The notes beneath the pieces were generated by a model. That model was not told the DNA's origin. It searched no databases and worked only from the letters and a program-made list of their open reading frames with translations. DNA of 64,000 nt from Novosphingobium sp. ST904. GTDB lineage: Bacteria; Pseudomonadota; Alphaproteobacteria; Sphingomonadales; Sphingomonadaceae. The DNA is taken from positions 1-64,000 of the forward strand of contig NZ_LGJH01000146.1 in the NCBI RefSeq assembly GCF_001298105.1, given 5' to 3'. Numbering within the stretch: position 1 is the first letter of the stretch; every line of letters starts with the position of its first letter. Position numbers and translations under genes: made by a program. Positions 34,911 to 44,300 of this stretch are shown here, piece after piece.

Positions 34911-35545
34911 GCCGGGGAAAATTCATCGCGCTGGAAGGCGGGGAGGGGGCGGGGAAATCGACCCAGTCGCGCCTGCTCGCCGAGGCATTGCGCGCACGAG
35001 GACTGGACGTCGTGACCACTCGCGAGCCCGGGGGAACCGGAGGAGCGGAAGCGATCCGCGAGCTTTTGCTCCATGGCGATGGTGATGGCTGGGGAGCCCG
35101 CGCCGAGGCGCTGCTGTTCGCCGCTGCGCGTTCGGATCACGTCGAGAAGCTGATCCGGCCCGCTCTCGATCGCGGGGCCTGGGTCGTCTGCGATCGTTTT
35201 CTCGATTCAAGCCGAGCCTATCAGGGCGGCGGCGGCGGTCTCTCGGATGGTGACATTCGCACGCTTCATGCCATCGGCAGTGAAGGAATGCTCCCGGATC
35301 TGACCGTGCTGATCGAAGTGTCTCCCTCCGTCGCGGCCAAGCGGCTCGCCTTGCGCGACGTTGACGGAACCGATCGGATCGGCGGCCGCGAGGCGACCTA
35401 CCACGCCCGGGTGGCGCAGGCATTCGCGCGGTTCGCGGAAGGCGAACCTGCACGTTTCGCACGGATCGACGGGGACGGGACACCCGAGGAAACGCGGGAC
35501 CGTGTACTCGCCGCGCTGACCGGCCTGATGGGCGAAGGCACATGA
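34907..35545 (+). CDS. tmk: Thymidylate kinase
   Basis: 212 residues. The P-loop ALEGGEGAGKSTQSRLLAEA is at the N-terminus. The DR(Y/F) motif appears as VVCDRFLDSSRAYQGGGGG and the LID region as EVSPSVAAKRLALRD. It phosphorylates dTMP to dTDP. The start overlaps the carboxypeptidase stop and the stop overlaps the holB start, giving a coupled operon. Complete and of normal length. Confidence 0.96.
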   Translation: MSRGKFIALEGGEGAGKSTQSRLLAEALRARGLDVVTTREPGGTGGAEAIRELLLHGDGDGWGARAEALLFAAARSDHVEKLIRPALDRGAWVVCDRFLDSSRAYQGGGGGLSDGDIRTLHAIGSEGMLPDLTVLIEVSPSVAAKRLALRDVDGTDRIGGREATYHARVAQAFARFAEGEPARFARIDGDGTPEETRDRVLAALTGLMGEGT

Positions 35546-36516
35546 GCGAGGAACTCCCGTTCGTCGGCCAGCACGCCGCGTGGCAAGAATGGCTGGCCGC
35601 GATCGATTCCGGGCGCATGCACCATGGTTGGCTGCTGGCTGGCGGCAAGGGCCTGGGCAAGCGCGGTTTCGCGCGGGTGGCCGCGGCCGAACTGGTACGA
35701 TTGCCCGGCGCGCCGAGGCCCGACCCGGACACCCATCCGGACATTCACATCCTCGAGCATCTTCCCGCCAACGACGACGAGGCGAAGAAGAAGGCTGAGG
35801 GCAAGCCTTACCAGACCAAGCGCAATATCTCGGTCGACCAGGTGCGCGAAATGATCCGACGCCTTGCGACGAAGCCAACGCTGGGCGATCGCCGCGCCAT
35901 CATCATCGATCCGGCCGACGATATGGAGAAGAGCGCGGTCAACGCACTGCTGAAAGCGCTTGAGGAGCCCCCTACGGGAACCTACTTCCTGCTGCTGGCC
36001 CATCAGCCGGGGCGCCTGCTGCCCACTATCCGCTCGCGCTGCCGGGTCTTGCGCTTCGCCGCTTTGAACGAGCAGGAACTCGATGAAGTCCTTCGCCGGG
36101 ATGCGCCTCATTCCGATGCAGAGACGCGGCGTGCCGCAGTGGCGGCATCGCATGGGTCGCCGGGCATCGCCATCAGCTTCGTCGAACATGATCTTGGCCC
36201 CATTCACCGCCTGATGATGCAGATCCTGCGAGAAGGTGATGCAGATTATCATTTGCGCGGCAGCCTTTCCGAAGAGATGGGTGCTCGCCCGGCACGGGAT
36301 CGCCAACTGGCCACGCTGGAACTGGCGCGAACGGCGCTCGCCAACGAACTGGCCGGCGCATCGCCCGCGCGCCAGATGCGGCTGATCGAGGCACATGGCA
36401 CCCTGACACGCCTGTCTACGCAGGCGCCGACCTACAATTTCGACGCGGGCCTCCTGATAATGGAAATTGGCGGGTTGCTGGCTTCGGCCGCTATGCCTAG
36501 AGAGACGGCTCGCTAA
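35542..36516 (+). CDS. holB: DNA polymerase III subunit delta-prime
   Basis: 324 residues. It is an AAA+ clamp-loader subunit with a degenerate P-loop (WLLAGGKGLGKRGFARVAAA, Arg where ATP-binding relatives have Thr/Ser), which is normal for delta-prime. It also has RRAIIIDPADDMEKSAVNAL, LLKALEEPPTGTYFLLLAH and the SRC motif in TIRSRCRVLRFAALNE. The zinc-binding cysteines of the E. coli protein are absent. Coupled to tmk upstream, as in many Proteobacteria; metG follows after a short gap. Confidence 0.95.
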   Translation: MSEELPFVGQHAAWQEWLAAIDSGRMHHGWLLAGGKGLGKRGFARVAAAELVRLPGAPRPDPDTHPDIHILEHLPANDDEAKKKAEGKPYQTKRNISVDQVREMIRRLATKPTLGDRRAIIIDPADDMEKSAVNALLKALEEPPTGTYFLLLAHQPGRLLPTIRSRCRVLRFAALNEQELDEVLRRDAPHSDAETRRAAVAASHGSPGIAISFVEHDLGPIHRLMMQILREGDADYHLRGSLSEEMGARPARDRQLATLELARTALANELAGASPARQMRLIEAHGTLTRLSTQAPTYNFDAGLLIMEIGGLLASAAMPRETAR

Positions 36517-36547
36517 GACACTCCTGGAAAAGAAAGCGCGACGCCGC

Positions 36548-38107
36548 ATGGGCGAGCCCTATTATATAACGACAGCGATCAGCTACCCCAACGGCAAGCC
36601 GCATATCGGCCATGCCTACGAGGCGATCGCCGCCGACGTCATTGCCCGTTTCAAGAAAGCCGAAGGCTTCGATGTCCGGTTCCAGACCGGCACGGACGAG
36701 CACGGCCTGAAGATGGCGCAAAAGGCACGCGATCTGGACACGACACCTGCGGATCTGGCAACGGAAATGTCAGGTCATTTCCGTGAGATGTGCGATGTCT
36801 TGAATGTCGGTTATGATGTTTTCATCCGTACGACGGAGCCACGCCATCACGCCGCGACGCAGGAACTGTGGCGCCGGATGGAGGCCAATGGCGACCTCTA
36901 TCTCGATCGGTACGAGGGTTGGTACTCCGTCCGCGACGAAGCCTATTACGACGAAGGCGAACTGGTCGCAGGCGAAGGTGGGGAAAAGCTGTCCCCGCAG
37001 GGAACGCCGGTAGAGTGGACGGTCGAGGAATCGTGGTTCTTCCGCCTGTCTAAATATCAGGACAAGCTGCTCGAACTCTACAATTCGACCGACTTCATCC
37101 GTCCCGAGACGCGCAAGAACGAAATCCTGCGTTTCGTCGAGGGCGGCCTTCGCGACCTTTCGGTTTCCCGCACCAGTTTCGACTGGGGCATCAAGGTGCC
37201 CGGCAGCGAAAATCACGTGATGTACGTCTGGGTCGATGCGCTCACCAACTACATCACCGGCCTTGGCTTCCCCGAAGAAACGAGCGAATTCGCCAGGTTC
37301 TGGCCTGCCGACGTTCACCTCATCGGCAAGGACATCGTCCGTTTCCACACCGTCTACTGGCCGGCCTTCCTGATGAGCGCCGGGCTGGAACTTCCCAAGC
37401 AGGTGTTCGGCCACGGCTTCCTGCTCAACCGGGGGCAGAAGGAATCGAAGTCACTCGGCAATGTTACCGACCCGATCGGTCTGGCCGAGACATATGGCGT
37501 CGACACGCTCCGCTATTTCTTCCTGCGCGAAGTGGCATTCGGTCAGGACGGATCGTGGTCCGCCGAAGCCATCGTGACGCGGGCCAATGCCGAACTCGCA
37601 AACAGTTTCGGCAATCTTGCCCAGCGCAGTCTTTCCATGATTTTCAAGAACATGGATGGAGAACTTAAGGGCGATCTTCCAAAGGCCGAAGCTGATCTGG
37701 CCCTGCTTTCGGCCGTTGCCGAAGGCATTGCCGGCCTGCGCACGGCGTTCGACGAACTGTCGTTCAGCGAGGGCCTCGAGGCATGGATGCGCGCCGTCTT
37801 CGCCTGCAACCAGTATGTCGATGAACAGGCTCCGTGGACCCTGCGCAAGACCGATCCCGCGCGCATGGAAGCAGTGCTGATGATGCTGTTCCAGGTCGTT
37901 CGCGACCTCGCTATCGCGGTTCGTCCCGTGGTTCCCACTTCCATCGACAAGTTGCTGGACCAGATGGGCCAGCCTGCCGAAGCGCGCAGTTTCGCGGCTC
38001 TCGCCGACGATGGCTGGTTCGCGGCTCTCGCCGCCAGCGGTTTCAAGGTCGACAAGCCGGTCGGCGTTTTCCCGCGCCTTGAACTGCCGGACGAAGCCGC
38101 CGCGTGA
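36548..38107 (+). CDS. metG: Methionyl-tRNA synthetase (zinc-less MetG type)
   Basis: 519 residues from ATG 36548. The HIGH-type motif is YPNGKPHIGHAYEAIAADVI, followed by RFQTGTDEHGLKMAQKARDL. The insert region (YSVRDEAYYDEGELVAG) lacks the Cys pairs of zinc-binding forms. The KMSKS motif reads LLNRGQKESKSLGNVTDP, with Glu in the Met position. The anticodon-binding domain is present (ACNQYVDEQAPWTLRK). No C-terminal tRNA-binding extension. The gene overlaps tatD at its stop (TGATG). Confidence 0.96.
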   Translation: MGEPYYITTAISYPNGKPHIGHAYEAIAADVIARFKKAEGFDVRFQTGTDEHGLKMAQKARDLDTTPADLATEMSGHFREMCDVLNVGYDVFIRTTEPRHHAATQELWRRMEANGDLYLDRYEGWYSVRDEAYYDEGELVAGEGGEKLSPQGTPVEWTVEESWFFRLSKYQDKLLELYNSTDFIRPETRKNEILRFVEGGLRDLSVSRTSFDWGIKVPGSENHVMYVWVDALTNYITGLGFPEETSEFARFWPADVHLIGKDIVRFHTVYWPAFLMSAGLELPKQVFGHGFLLNRGQKESKSLGNVTDPIGLAETYGVDTLRYFFLREVAFGQDGSWSAEAIVTRANAELANSFGNLAQRSLSMIFKNMDGELKGDLPKAEADLALLSAVAEGIAGLRTAFDELSFSEGLEAWMRAVFACNQYVDEQAPWTLRKTDPARMEAVLMMLFQVVRDLAIAVRPVVPTSIDKLLDQMGQPAEARSFAALADDGWFAALAASGFKVDKPVGVFPRLELPDEAAA

Positions 38108-38883
38108 TGCTCATCGATTCGCATTGCCACCTCGAATACGAAGGTCTCGTTGAGGACCAGACAGGTGTTCTCGACCGGGCCCGCGCGGCGGGCATTCGCG
38201 GATTTCTGAACATCTCGACGCGCCGCAGCGAATGGGAGAGGGTGGTCGCCACTGCTGCTCGTGAACCCGATGTATGGGCCTCGGTCGGTATTCATCCGCA
38301 TGAGGCGGATCAGCATGCCGACCTTGGCGAGGCCGCGCTTCTCGAAGCGACCCGGCATCCCAAGGTCATCGGCATCGGCGAAACCGGTCTCGACTATTAT
38401 TACGACAAGTCCGACCGTGAGGTGCAACAGGCCTTGTTCCGCACGCATATCACGGTGGCCCGCGAAACCGGGCTGCCGCTGATCATTCACACGCGGGACG
38501 CCGAAGCGGACACGTTCCATATCCTTGAGGACGAGATGGGGAAGGGGGCGTTCCCGGCCCTGATCCACTGTTTCACCGCCAGCGCCGATTTCGGCCGCAA
38601 GGTGCTGGATCTGGGACTGACGATTTCGATTTCCGGCATTGTGACATTCAAGAATGCCAAGGACTTGCAGGAGGTTGTTGCCACCATTCCGGAGGATCGC
38701 CTGCTGGTCGAAACGGATTCGCCGTTCCTTGCGCCGGTGCCACATAGGGGCAGGCGCTGCGAGCCGGCATTCACGGCCGATACGGCGCGTTTCGTAGCCG
38801 ATCTGCGCGGCGTTTCCGTGGAGGAACTCGGCGAAGCGACGACGCGCAACTTCTTTTCGCTGTTCACGAAGGCCGCAGCGTGA
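38107..38883 (+). CDS. TatD-family metal-dependent hydrolase (DNase)
   Basis: 258 residues from ATG 38107. Metal ligands are visible: DSHCHLEYEGL (HxH), KVIGIGETGLDYYY (Glu), LIIHTRDAEADTF (His), ALIHCFTASADFGRKV (His) and LLVETDSPFLAPVPHRGR (Asp). These are the TatD/YcfH signatures. The enzyme is probably a 3'-5' DNase or deacylase. The metG-tatD-metallohydrolase order is common in alphaproteobacteria. Complete. Confidence 0.93.
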   Translation: MLIDSHCHLEYEGLVEDQTGVLDRARAAGIRGFLNISTRRSEWERVVATAAREPDVWASVGIHPHEADQHADLGEAALLEATRHPKVIGIGETGLDYYYDKSDREVQQALFRTHITVARETGLPLIIHTRDAEADTFHILEDEMGKGAFPALIHCFTASADFGRKVLDLGLTISISGIVTFKNAKDLQEVVATIPEDRLLVETDSPFLAPVPHRGRRCEPAFTADTARFVADLRGVSVEELGEATTRNFFSLFTKAAA

Positions 38884-39659
38884 AGGTTACCATTCTCGGC
38901 AGCGGCACTTCGACCGGTGTTCCTCGCCTTGGCGGCGAATTCGGCGCCGACTGGGGCCTGTGCGATCCCGACGAACCCAGGAATCGACGGACCCGCGTTT
39001 CCATCCTTCTGGAAAGCGATGCCGGCGCCAGGATCCTGGTGGACACCTCCACGGATCTGCGCGCGCAGCTTCTTCAGAACGAAATCCACCGCATCGACGC
39101 CGTGTTCTGGACGCACGACCATGCGGACCATTGCCACGGCATCGATGATTTGCGCCCGCTTCGCTACGGCCGCGCAGGCCCGATCCCCGGCTTTGCGAAC
39201 TCCGAGACCGTCAGGCGGCTGCGCCAGCGTTTCGGATATGTCTTCGCCGGGCAGTTCGGTTATCCGACACTGATTTCGCTGGATAATCTCGACACTCTGA
39301 GGCTCTGCGAAGGGTTTCGCGTGGATCATGCGCAAATGCCGCACGGTCCTGCGGAATCGACCGCGTTTCGGTTTGATTGTGACGGAAAATCAGTCTGTTA
39401 CATGACGGACTTCAGTGAAATTACCCGCGACATGATCGACTTGTGCTACGGCGCCGATCTTCTCGTGGTCGACTGCCTGCGCCGCGAACCGCATCCGACG
39501 CACGCACATCTTGGCATGGCACTGGAGCTCGCGGAAGTCTGCCGGGTCGGACAAGCGGTGTTGACCCATCTCGACAAGAGCATGGATTATGCGACACTAA
39601 GCGCCGAAGTGCCCGAGAATGTTCGGGTTGCCTATGACGGAATGGTGATCGAGCCGTGA
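38880..39659 (+). CDS. MBL-fold metal-dependent hydrolase (PhnP-like)
   Basis: 259 residues from GTG 38880, overlapping the tatD stop (GTGA). GSGTSTGVPRLGGEFGADWG opens the fold. Zinc ligands are in FWTHDHADHCHGIDDLRPL (HxHxDH), a His in MPHGPAESTAF, Asp in YMTDFSEITRDM, and a late His in THLDKSMDY. The pattern fits PhnP-like phosphodiesterases; the substrate is unknown. Translationally coupled to tatD and to the small membrane protein after it. Confidence 0.88.
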   Translation: MKVTILGSGTSTGVPRLGGEFGADWGLCDPDEPRNRRTRVSILLESDAGARILVDTSTDLRAQLLQNEIHRIDAVFWTHDHADHCHGIDDLRPLRYGRAGPIPGFANSETVRRLRQRFGYVFAGQFGYPTLISLDNLDTLRLCEGFRVDHAQMPHGPAESTAFRFDCDGKSVCYMTDFSEITRDMIDLCYGADLLVVDCLRREPHPTHAHLGMALELAEVCRVGQAVLTHLDKSMDYATLSAEVPENVRVAYDGMVIEP

Positions 39660-39841
39660 ACCAGACAGGAATGATCGTCGGCATCATCGCGGTGATCGGG
39701 GCGCTCATTCTCGTTACGAGCAATTCCCGTTTCCGATCCTTGCCTAAGAGCAGGATGCTCAAGATGGCGTTGATCTGGGCCGTGATCATCATCGGGCTTG
39801 TCCTGCTGATCCAGGTGACGGGCTTCAGGATAAAGCCGTGA
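39656..39841 (+). CDS. Small two-helix membrane protein
   Basis: 61 residues. Two hydrophobic helices (MIVGIIAVIGALILVTSNSR and MALIWAVIIIGLVLLIQVTG) are joined by a basic loop (FRSLPKSRML). GTG/ATG overlap with the preceding metallohydrolase supports translation. Similar small proteins occur at this place in sphingomonads as far as I recall. Function unknown. Confidence 0.7.
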   Translation: MNQTGMIVGIIAVIGALILVTSNSRFRSLPKSRMLKMALIWAVIIIGLVLLIQVTGFRIKP

Positions 39842-39909
39842 CACCGCGCTCAGCGGTGCATGGTTTAACATAATCTCTATTATCAATCTTGCATATGCGC
39901 TCGGGGAAC

Positions 39910-40698
39910 ATGACAGAAACTCGCCATCAGCAGCTTGACCGGCTCCTCTCGATCATGGCGCGGCTTCGCGATCCCGTTTCCGGTTGCGAATGGGATGTCG
40001 CGCAGAGTTTTGAAACCATCGCGCCCTATACCATCGAGGAAGCCTACGAGGTTGCCGATGCCATTGCCCGGCAGGACCTGACCGATCTGCGTGATGAACT
40101 GGGCGATCTGCTGCTTCAGGTCGTTTTCCATGCCCGCATGGCCGAGGAAGACGGGCATTTTGCTTTCGGCGATGTGGCCGCCGCGATCTCCGACAAGCTC
40201 GAAGCCCGTCACCCGCATATCTTTGCCGACGATGCCACGGGAGATGCCCAGACGGAGCGTTGGGAAAAGCTGAAGGCGAAAGAGCGCAAGGACAAGGGTG
40301 AAACCAGCGCTGTCGATGGCGTGGCGATATCGCTTCCCGCGCTCATGCGTGCCGAAAAGTTGCAGAAGCGAGCTGCGCGGGTCGGCTTCGACTGGCCCGA
40401 CCCAAGCGGCGCGGCCGACAAGGTGCATGAGGAAATGGCGGAACTGGCGGAAGCCTCACCGGCCGAGAAACTTGAAGAAGCCGGCGACCTGTTGTTCGCC
40501 GCTGTCAATCTGGTGCGGCTCAACGGCATCGCTCCGGAAGATGCCTTGCGCGCAGCCAACGCCAAGTTCGAGCGTCGGTTCCGGGCGATGGAAGCGTTCG
40601 CCCATCGGGACGGCTTCCTGTTCGACAAGCTCTCGCTCGACGAACAGGAAGCCTATTGGCAGGCGGTAAAGGCTTCAGAGCGCGCTGAAACGGCCTAG
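39910..40698 (+). CDS. mazG: Nucleoside triphosphate pyrophosphohydrolase
   Basis: 262 residues from ATG 39910, chosen over upstream TTG/ATG because it has CGGGGA before it. Two MazG helical domains are present. The first has CEWDVAQSFETIAPYTIEEA, with the EEAYE and DELGDLL acidic motifs that bind Mg; the second has KVHEEMAELAEASPAEKLEE and EAGDLLFAAVNLVRL. It hydrolyses NTPs to NMP plus pyrophosphate, cleaning the nucleotide pool. It is convergent with hflX and overlaps its 3' end by 24 bases. Confidence 0.95.
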   Translation: MTETRHQQLDRLLSIMARLRDPVSGCEWDVAQSFETIAPYTIEEAYEVADAIARQDLTDLRDELGDLLLQVVFHARMAEEDGHFAFGDVAAAISDKLEARHPHIFADDATGDAQTERWEKLKAKERKDKGETSAVDGVAISLPALMRAEKLQKRAARVGFDWPDPSGAADKVHEEMAELAEASPAEKLEEAGDLLFAAVNLVRLNGIAPEDALRAANAKFERRFRAMEAFAHRDGFLFDKLSLDEQEAYWQAVKASERAETA

Positions 40699-42015
40699 TT
40701 CCCGTTCGGCAAGGCGGACCTGGAGGCGGAGCATCGGACCTTCAGGCCCCTCACCCGCGTCTTCTTCGGCCACTACTTCGCCCCGTGCATGTAGGAATGC
40801 GAGCCGCTGGCCATCGGCCGCCGGCAGCACGAAGCTGTAAAGCTTGGCGTCAGCCGTCAGCGTCCTGCCGACAGTTTCGAGCAGGAAATCGCAGCCCATG
40901 CCGGTAAGCGCGGACAGCGGAACGATGGTCTCGTCCGAACGCTGGGCCATCGCTTCGCGCAGTTCCTGGGCATGCGTGGCCTCAAGCAGGTCCCACTTGT
41001 TCCAGACTTCGATGATCGGGATCGCGGGCGCGGCCTCCTCACCCTCTTCGACCTGCCCTTCCCCGGTCGCCACGCCGAGATCGGCCAGAACTTCCAGCAC
41101 CTGGCGCTTCTGCGATTCTGTATCCGGGTTGGCGATGTCGCGAACGTGGAGAATGATGTCGGCCGCGTTCACTTCTTCCAGCGTTGCGCGGAAGGCCGCG
41201 ACGAGCTGGGTGGGAAGGTCGGAAATGAAGCCCACCGTGTCCGACAGGATCGCCTTCTCGACAGCCGGTAGACGGATCGCCCGCATTGTCGGGTCTAGCG
41301 TGGCGAACAGCAAGTCCTGCGCCATCACGCCCGCGCCCGTCAGGTAATTGAACAGCGTGGATTTGCCCGCATTGGTATAGCCCACCAGCGCAACGACCGG
41401 CCATGGTGCTTTTTCGCGGCGATCGCGGTGAAGGCCGCGGGTGCGGCGCACCTGCTCCAGCTCGCGCCGGATGCGGGCCATGCGATCGCGGATCATGCGG
41501 CGGTCGGCCTCGATCTGCGTTTCGCCCGGACCGCCCAGGAAGCCGAAGCCACCGCGCTGGCGTTCGAGGTGGGTCCAGCTGCGTACGAGACGGCCTGCCT
41601 GATAGTCCAGGTGAGCCAGTTCGACCTGGAGACGGCCTTCCGCCGTCGCCGCACGCTCGCCGAAGATTTCGAGGATCAGGCCGGTACGGTCGATGACCTT
41701 GCGCTTGAACTTCTCTTCGAGATTGCGCTGCTGGATCGCCGAAAGAGAGCCATCGACGATGATGAGCTCCGCTTCGTGCAGTTCACAGGCAACTGCGATG
41801 TTCTGGATCTGCCCCTCGCCGAACAGCGTTCCGGCGCGCGGTTCCCGGATGGGTATGGCCATGGCATCCGCCACGATCAACCCGATCGCCAGGGCGAGGC
41901 CCTTGGCCTCTTCGAGACGCGCTTCGGGATCTAGATCCCCTCTGCCGCGCATCTGCGGATAAACGACGAGGGCACGCGCACCGCGCGTGACCTCGCCCTT
42001 GAGTTCTTCGTTCAA
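40675..42015 (-). CDS. hflX: Ribosome-associated GTPase HflX
   Basis: 446 residues. The N-terminal HflX domain (ARALVVYPQMRGRGDLDPEA, IPIREPRAGTLFGEGQIQNI) and helical region RSWTHLERQRGGFGFLGGPG precede a G domain: G1 VALVGYTNAGKSTLFNYLTG, G3 AILSDTVGFISDLPTQLVAA and G4 VWNKWDLLE. It splits stalled ribosomes under stress. The gene lies 22 bases after hfq, the standard hfq-hflX pair. The C-terminus overlaps the convergent mazG. Confidence 0.96.
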   Translation of the reverse strand: MNEELKGEVTRGARALVVYPQMRGRGDLDPEARLEEAKGLALAIGLIVADAMAIPIREPRAGTLFGEGQIQNIAVACELHEAELIIVDGSLSAIQQRNLEEKFKRKVIDRTGLILEIFGERAATAEGRLQVELAHLDYQAGRLVRSWTHLERQRGGFGFLGGPGETQIEADRRMIRDRMARIRRELEQVRRTRGLHRDRREKAPWPVVALVGYTNAGKSTLFNYLTGAGVMAQDLLFATLDPTMRAIRLPAVEKAILSDTVGFISDLPTQLVAAFRATLEEVNAADIILHVRDIANPDTESQKRQVLEVLADLGVATGEGQVEEGEEAAPAIPIIEVWNKWDLLEATHAQELREAMAQRSDETIVPLSALTGMGCDFLLETVGRTLTADAKLYSFVLPAADGQRLAFLHARGEVVAEEDAGEGPEGPMLRLQVRLAERELGRFSAL

Positions 42016-42037
42016 ATCAGTTCAGCTTCCGCAAGTT

Positions 42038-42630
42038 TCAGTCGTCGGATTCTTCATGCGCCTGAAGATCGACCGGAGTCACGGGCTGAATCGTCGAAAC
42101 CGCATGCTTGTAGGCAAGCTGGACGTAGCCTTCGCGCTCCAGCAGCATGCAGAACAGATCATAGGCAGCCACGCGGCCCTGCAGCATGACGCCGTTGATC
42201 AGGAACATGGTGACCTGCACGCCCGCGTTGCGGATGCTGGAAAGGAACACGTCCTGAAGGACGCGGGTCTTCTTTCCATTGTCGGCGCCGCTCGCGAACT
42301 GGCGCGCATCGACCGGGGTCGAGGGCATGATCGTCGAGATGGCGTGCTTGTAGACGAGCTGCGACTGGCCGTCGCGGCGAAGAAGGATGGAGAAGTTGTC
42401 GAACCAGGTGACGATGCCCTGAAGCTTCACGCCCTTCACGAGGAACATGGTCACGGGCGTCTTGTTCTTGCGCAGGAGGTTCAGGAACTGGTCCTGGAGG
42501 TTCTGCCCCTTCCCTGCCGAAGTGCCGGCGGTGACGGGAGGAGCCACCGAACCGGAAGGCGACGGTGCCGCTTCGGGTTCTTCCACTGCGGGAGTGGTTC
42601 GCGGGCGCGCGGTCAGCGTACGCCGGCCAT
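42038..42630 (-). CDS. hfq: Tandem-duplicated Hfq (two Sm domains), 5' frame uncertain
   Basis: Two Hfq units lie in one frame. Unit 1: [40 protein letters not shown], ending [12 protein letters not shown]. Unit 2: [40 protein letters not shown], ending [12 protein letters not shown]. Both keep the YKHA Sm2 motif and the aspartate/phenylalanine RNA-contact pattern. A ring would thus need three chains rather than six. The in-phase start is GTG 42586 with no ribosome site. ATG 42630 has AGGAG at 8 bases but is out of phase, and one base lost within 42605-42625 would join it. It follows ntrX and precedes hflX. Confidence 0.93.
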
Positions 42631-42845
42631 ATCATTTTCTCCTTCTTTTTGGCGGCCGCTGTGCGGTCCGCGATCTGGTCACCGGAAAATCCCGATGCCG
42701 TTCTCGAATCGAAATCTATCGACTTGCTGCAATGCAGTAAACGCGAAAAATGTAGCATTCTTGTGACAGGTGCCCGGATACACTTGATGGAGGATGCGTC
42801 CGGGCCATGCCGTGGCCTTGAAAAATCGCGGTAACTTGCGGTTCT

Positions 42846-44242
42846 TCAGGCCTGTTCCTCGCTTTCGTGTTCCCCTTCGCGGCGCTCGGCCATGCCCAGA
42901 AGCTTCAGTTTCCGGTGGAGCGCCGAACGTTCCATGCCGATGAAGGAGGCCGTCTTCGAGATATTGCCCGAAAATCGGCGGATCTGGACACGCAGGTACT
43001 CGCGCTCGAAGCTTTCCCGTGCTTCGCGCAACGGGGCGCTCATCATCACCGTGACGCCGGCGTCGCCGCCGCCGCGGCTGTTGAAGATTTCCGGCGGCAG
43101 CATGTCGGCATCGATCCGCGCCAGCTTCTCGCGCGGGGCCATGATGACCGTCCGCTCGACCACATTGCGCAGTTGCCGCACGTTGCCGGGCCATTCATAT
43201 GCTTGGAGCGCGGTCATCGCCTCTCCGGTGACTTGCGGCGGGGGAACCCCCTGCTCATTGGCGTAGCGCGCGAAGAAATGGTCGATCAGGGCGGGAATGT
43301 CGTCCCGCCGCTCCCGCAGGGCAGGAATCGTTACCGGAACCACGTTGAGGCGATAGAACAGGTCTTCGCGGAAGCGCCGCTCGGCAATTTCCTTTTCCAG
43401 GTCGCGCGAGGTCGAGGATACGACCCGAACATCGACGCGAATCTGGCGGGTGCCGCCAACCCGGACGAACGCCTGATCGGTCAGGACCCTCAGGATGCGG
43501 GCCTGCGTGGACAGCGGCATGTCGGCCACTTCGTCGAAATAGAGCGTGCCGCCATCCGCCGTTTCCAGAAGCCCCGGACGGATCAGGGCGCCGTCCGCTT
43601 CCTCCCCGAACAGTTCCTGCTCGAAGCGTTCCGGCGTGATCCGCGCGGAATTGACGCTGACGAAAGCGTTTCCGGCCCGCGCGCTCCATGCATGGAGCTG
43701 GCGCGCGGCCACTTCCTTGCCCGAACCGGCCGTCCGGTGATGAGCAGGCGGCTTCCGGTGTTGGCCACCCGCTTGAGGGTGGCGCGGACCTGATTGATCG
43801 AGCCGCTCGACCCGGTGAACTCCTCACCCATCGAGAAGTCGTGCCGAAGCTGCGCGTTCTCGCGGCGCAGGCGCTCTGTCTCGGTGGCACGGCCGACGAG
43901 ATGGAGCAGCTTCTCCGCCTCGAACGGCTTTTCGATGAAGTCCACCGCGCCCCGGCTGATCGCGGCCACGGCTGTATCGATGTTCCCATGACCTGAGAAG
44001 ATGATGACCGGCAGTTCCGGTTCGCGCGCCTTGATCGCATCCAGCACTTCCAGACCGTCCATGGGGCTGCCGTGCAGCCAGACGTCGAGGAGGACCAGCG
44101 AGGGACGGCGGGCGTCGATGGCGTCAAGCGCGGAGCCGCTGTCGCCCGCAGTGCGGCATTCGTAGCCTTCATCGCTGAGAACGCCGGCCACCAGTTCGCG
44201 GATGTCGCGTTCGTCGTCCACGATCAGGATTTCTAGAGCCAT
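42846..44242 (-). CDS. ntrX: Response regulator NtrX (frame broken once, GAFTGA loop absent)
   Basis: Receiver domain: ALEILIVDDERDIRELVAGV with phospho-Asp in VLLDVWLHGSPMDGLEVLDA and Lys in IEKPFEAEKL. The AAA+ domain starts at ITGRAGSGKEVAARQ once one G is added at 43730-43731, giving 465 residues. ELFGEEADGALIRPGLLETA replaces the segment where sigma-54 activators carry GAFTGA, so this protein probably does not open sigma-54 promoters. Walker B: GGTLYFDEVADMPL. The C-terminal Fis-type HTH is SGNISKTASFIGMERSALHR. Partner of NtrY, encoded directly upstream. Confidence 0.92.
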
Positions 44243-44300
44243 GGCAATGTCTTCTTGGTCAGGAGGATGGGAGTGGCAGGCAGGGTGCGGCAAGCCGGGA

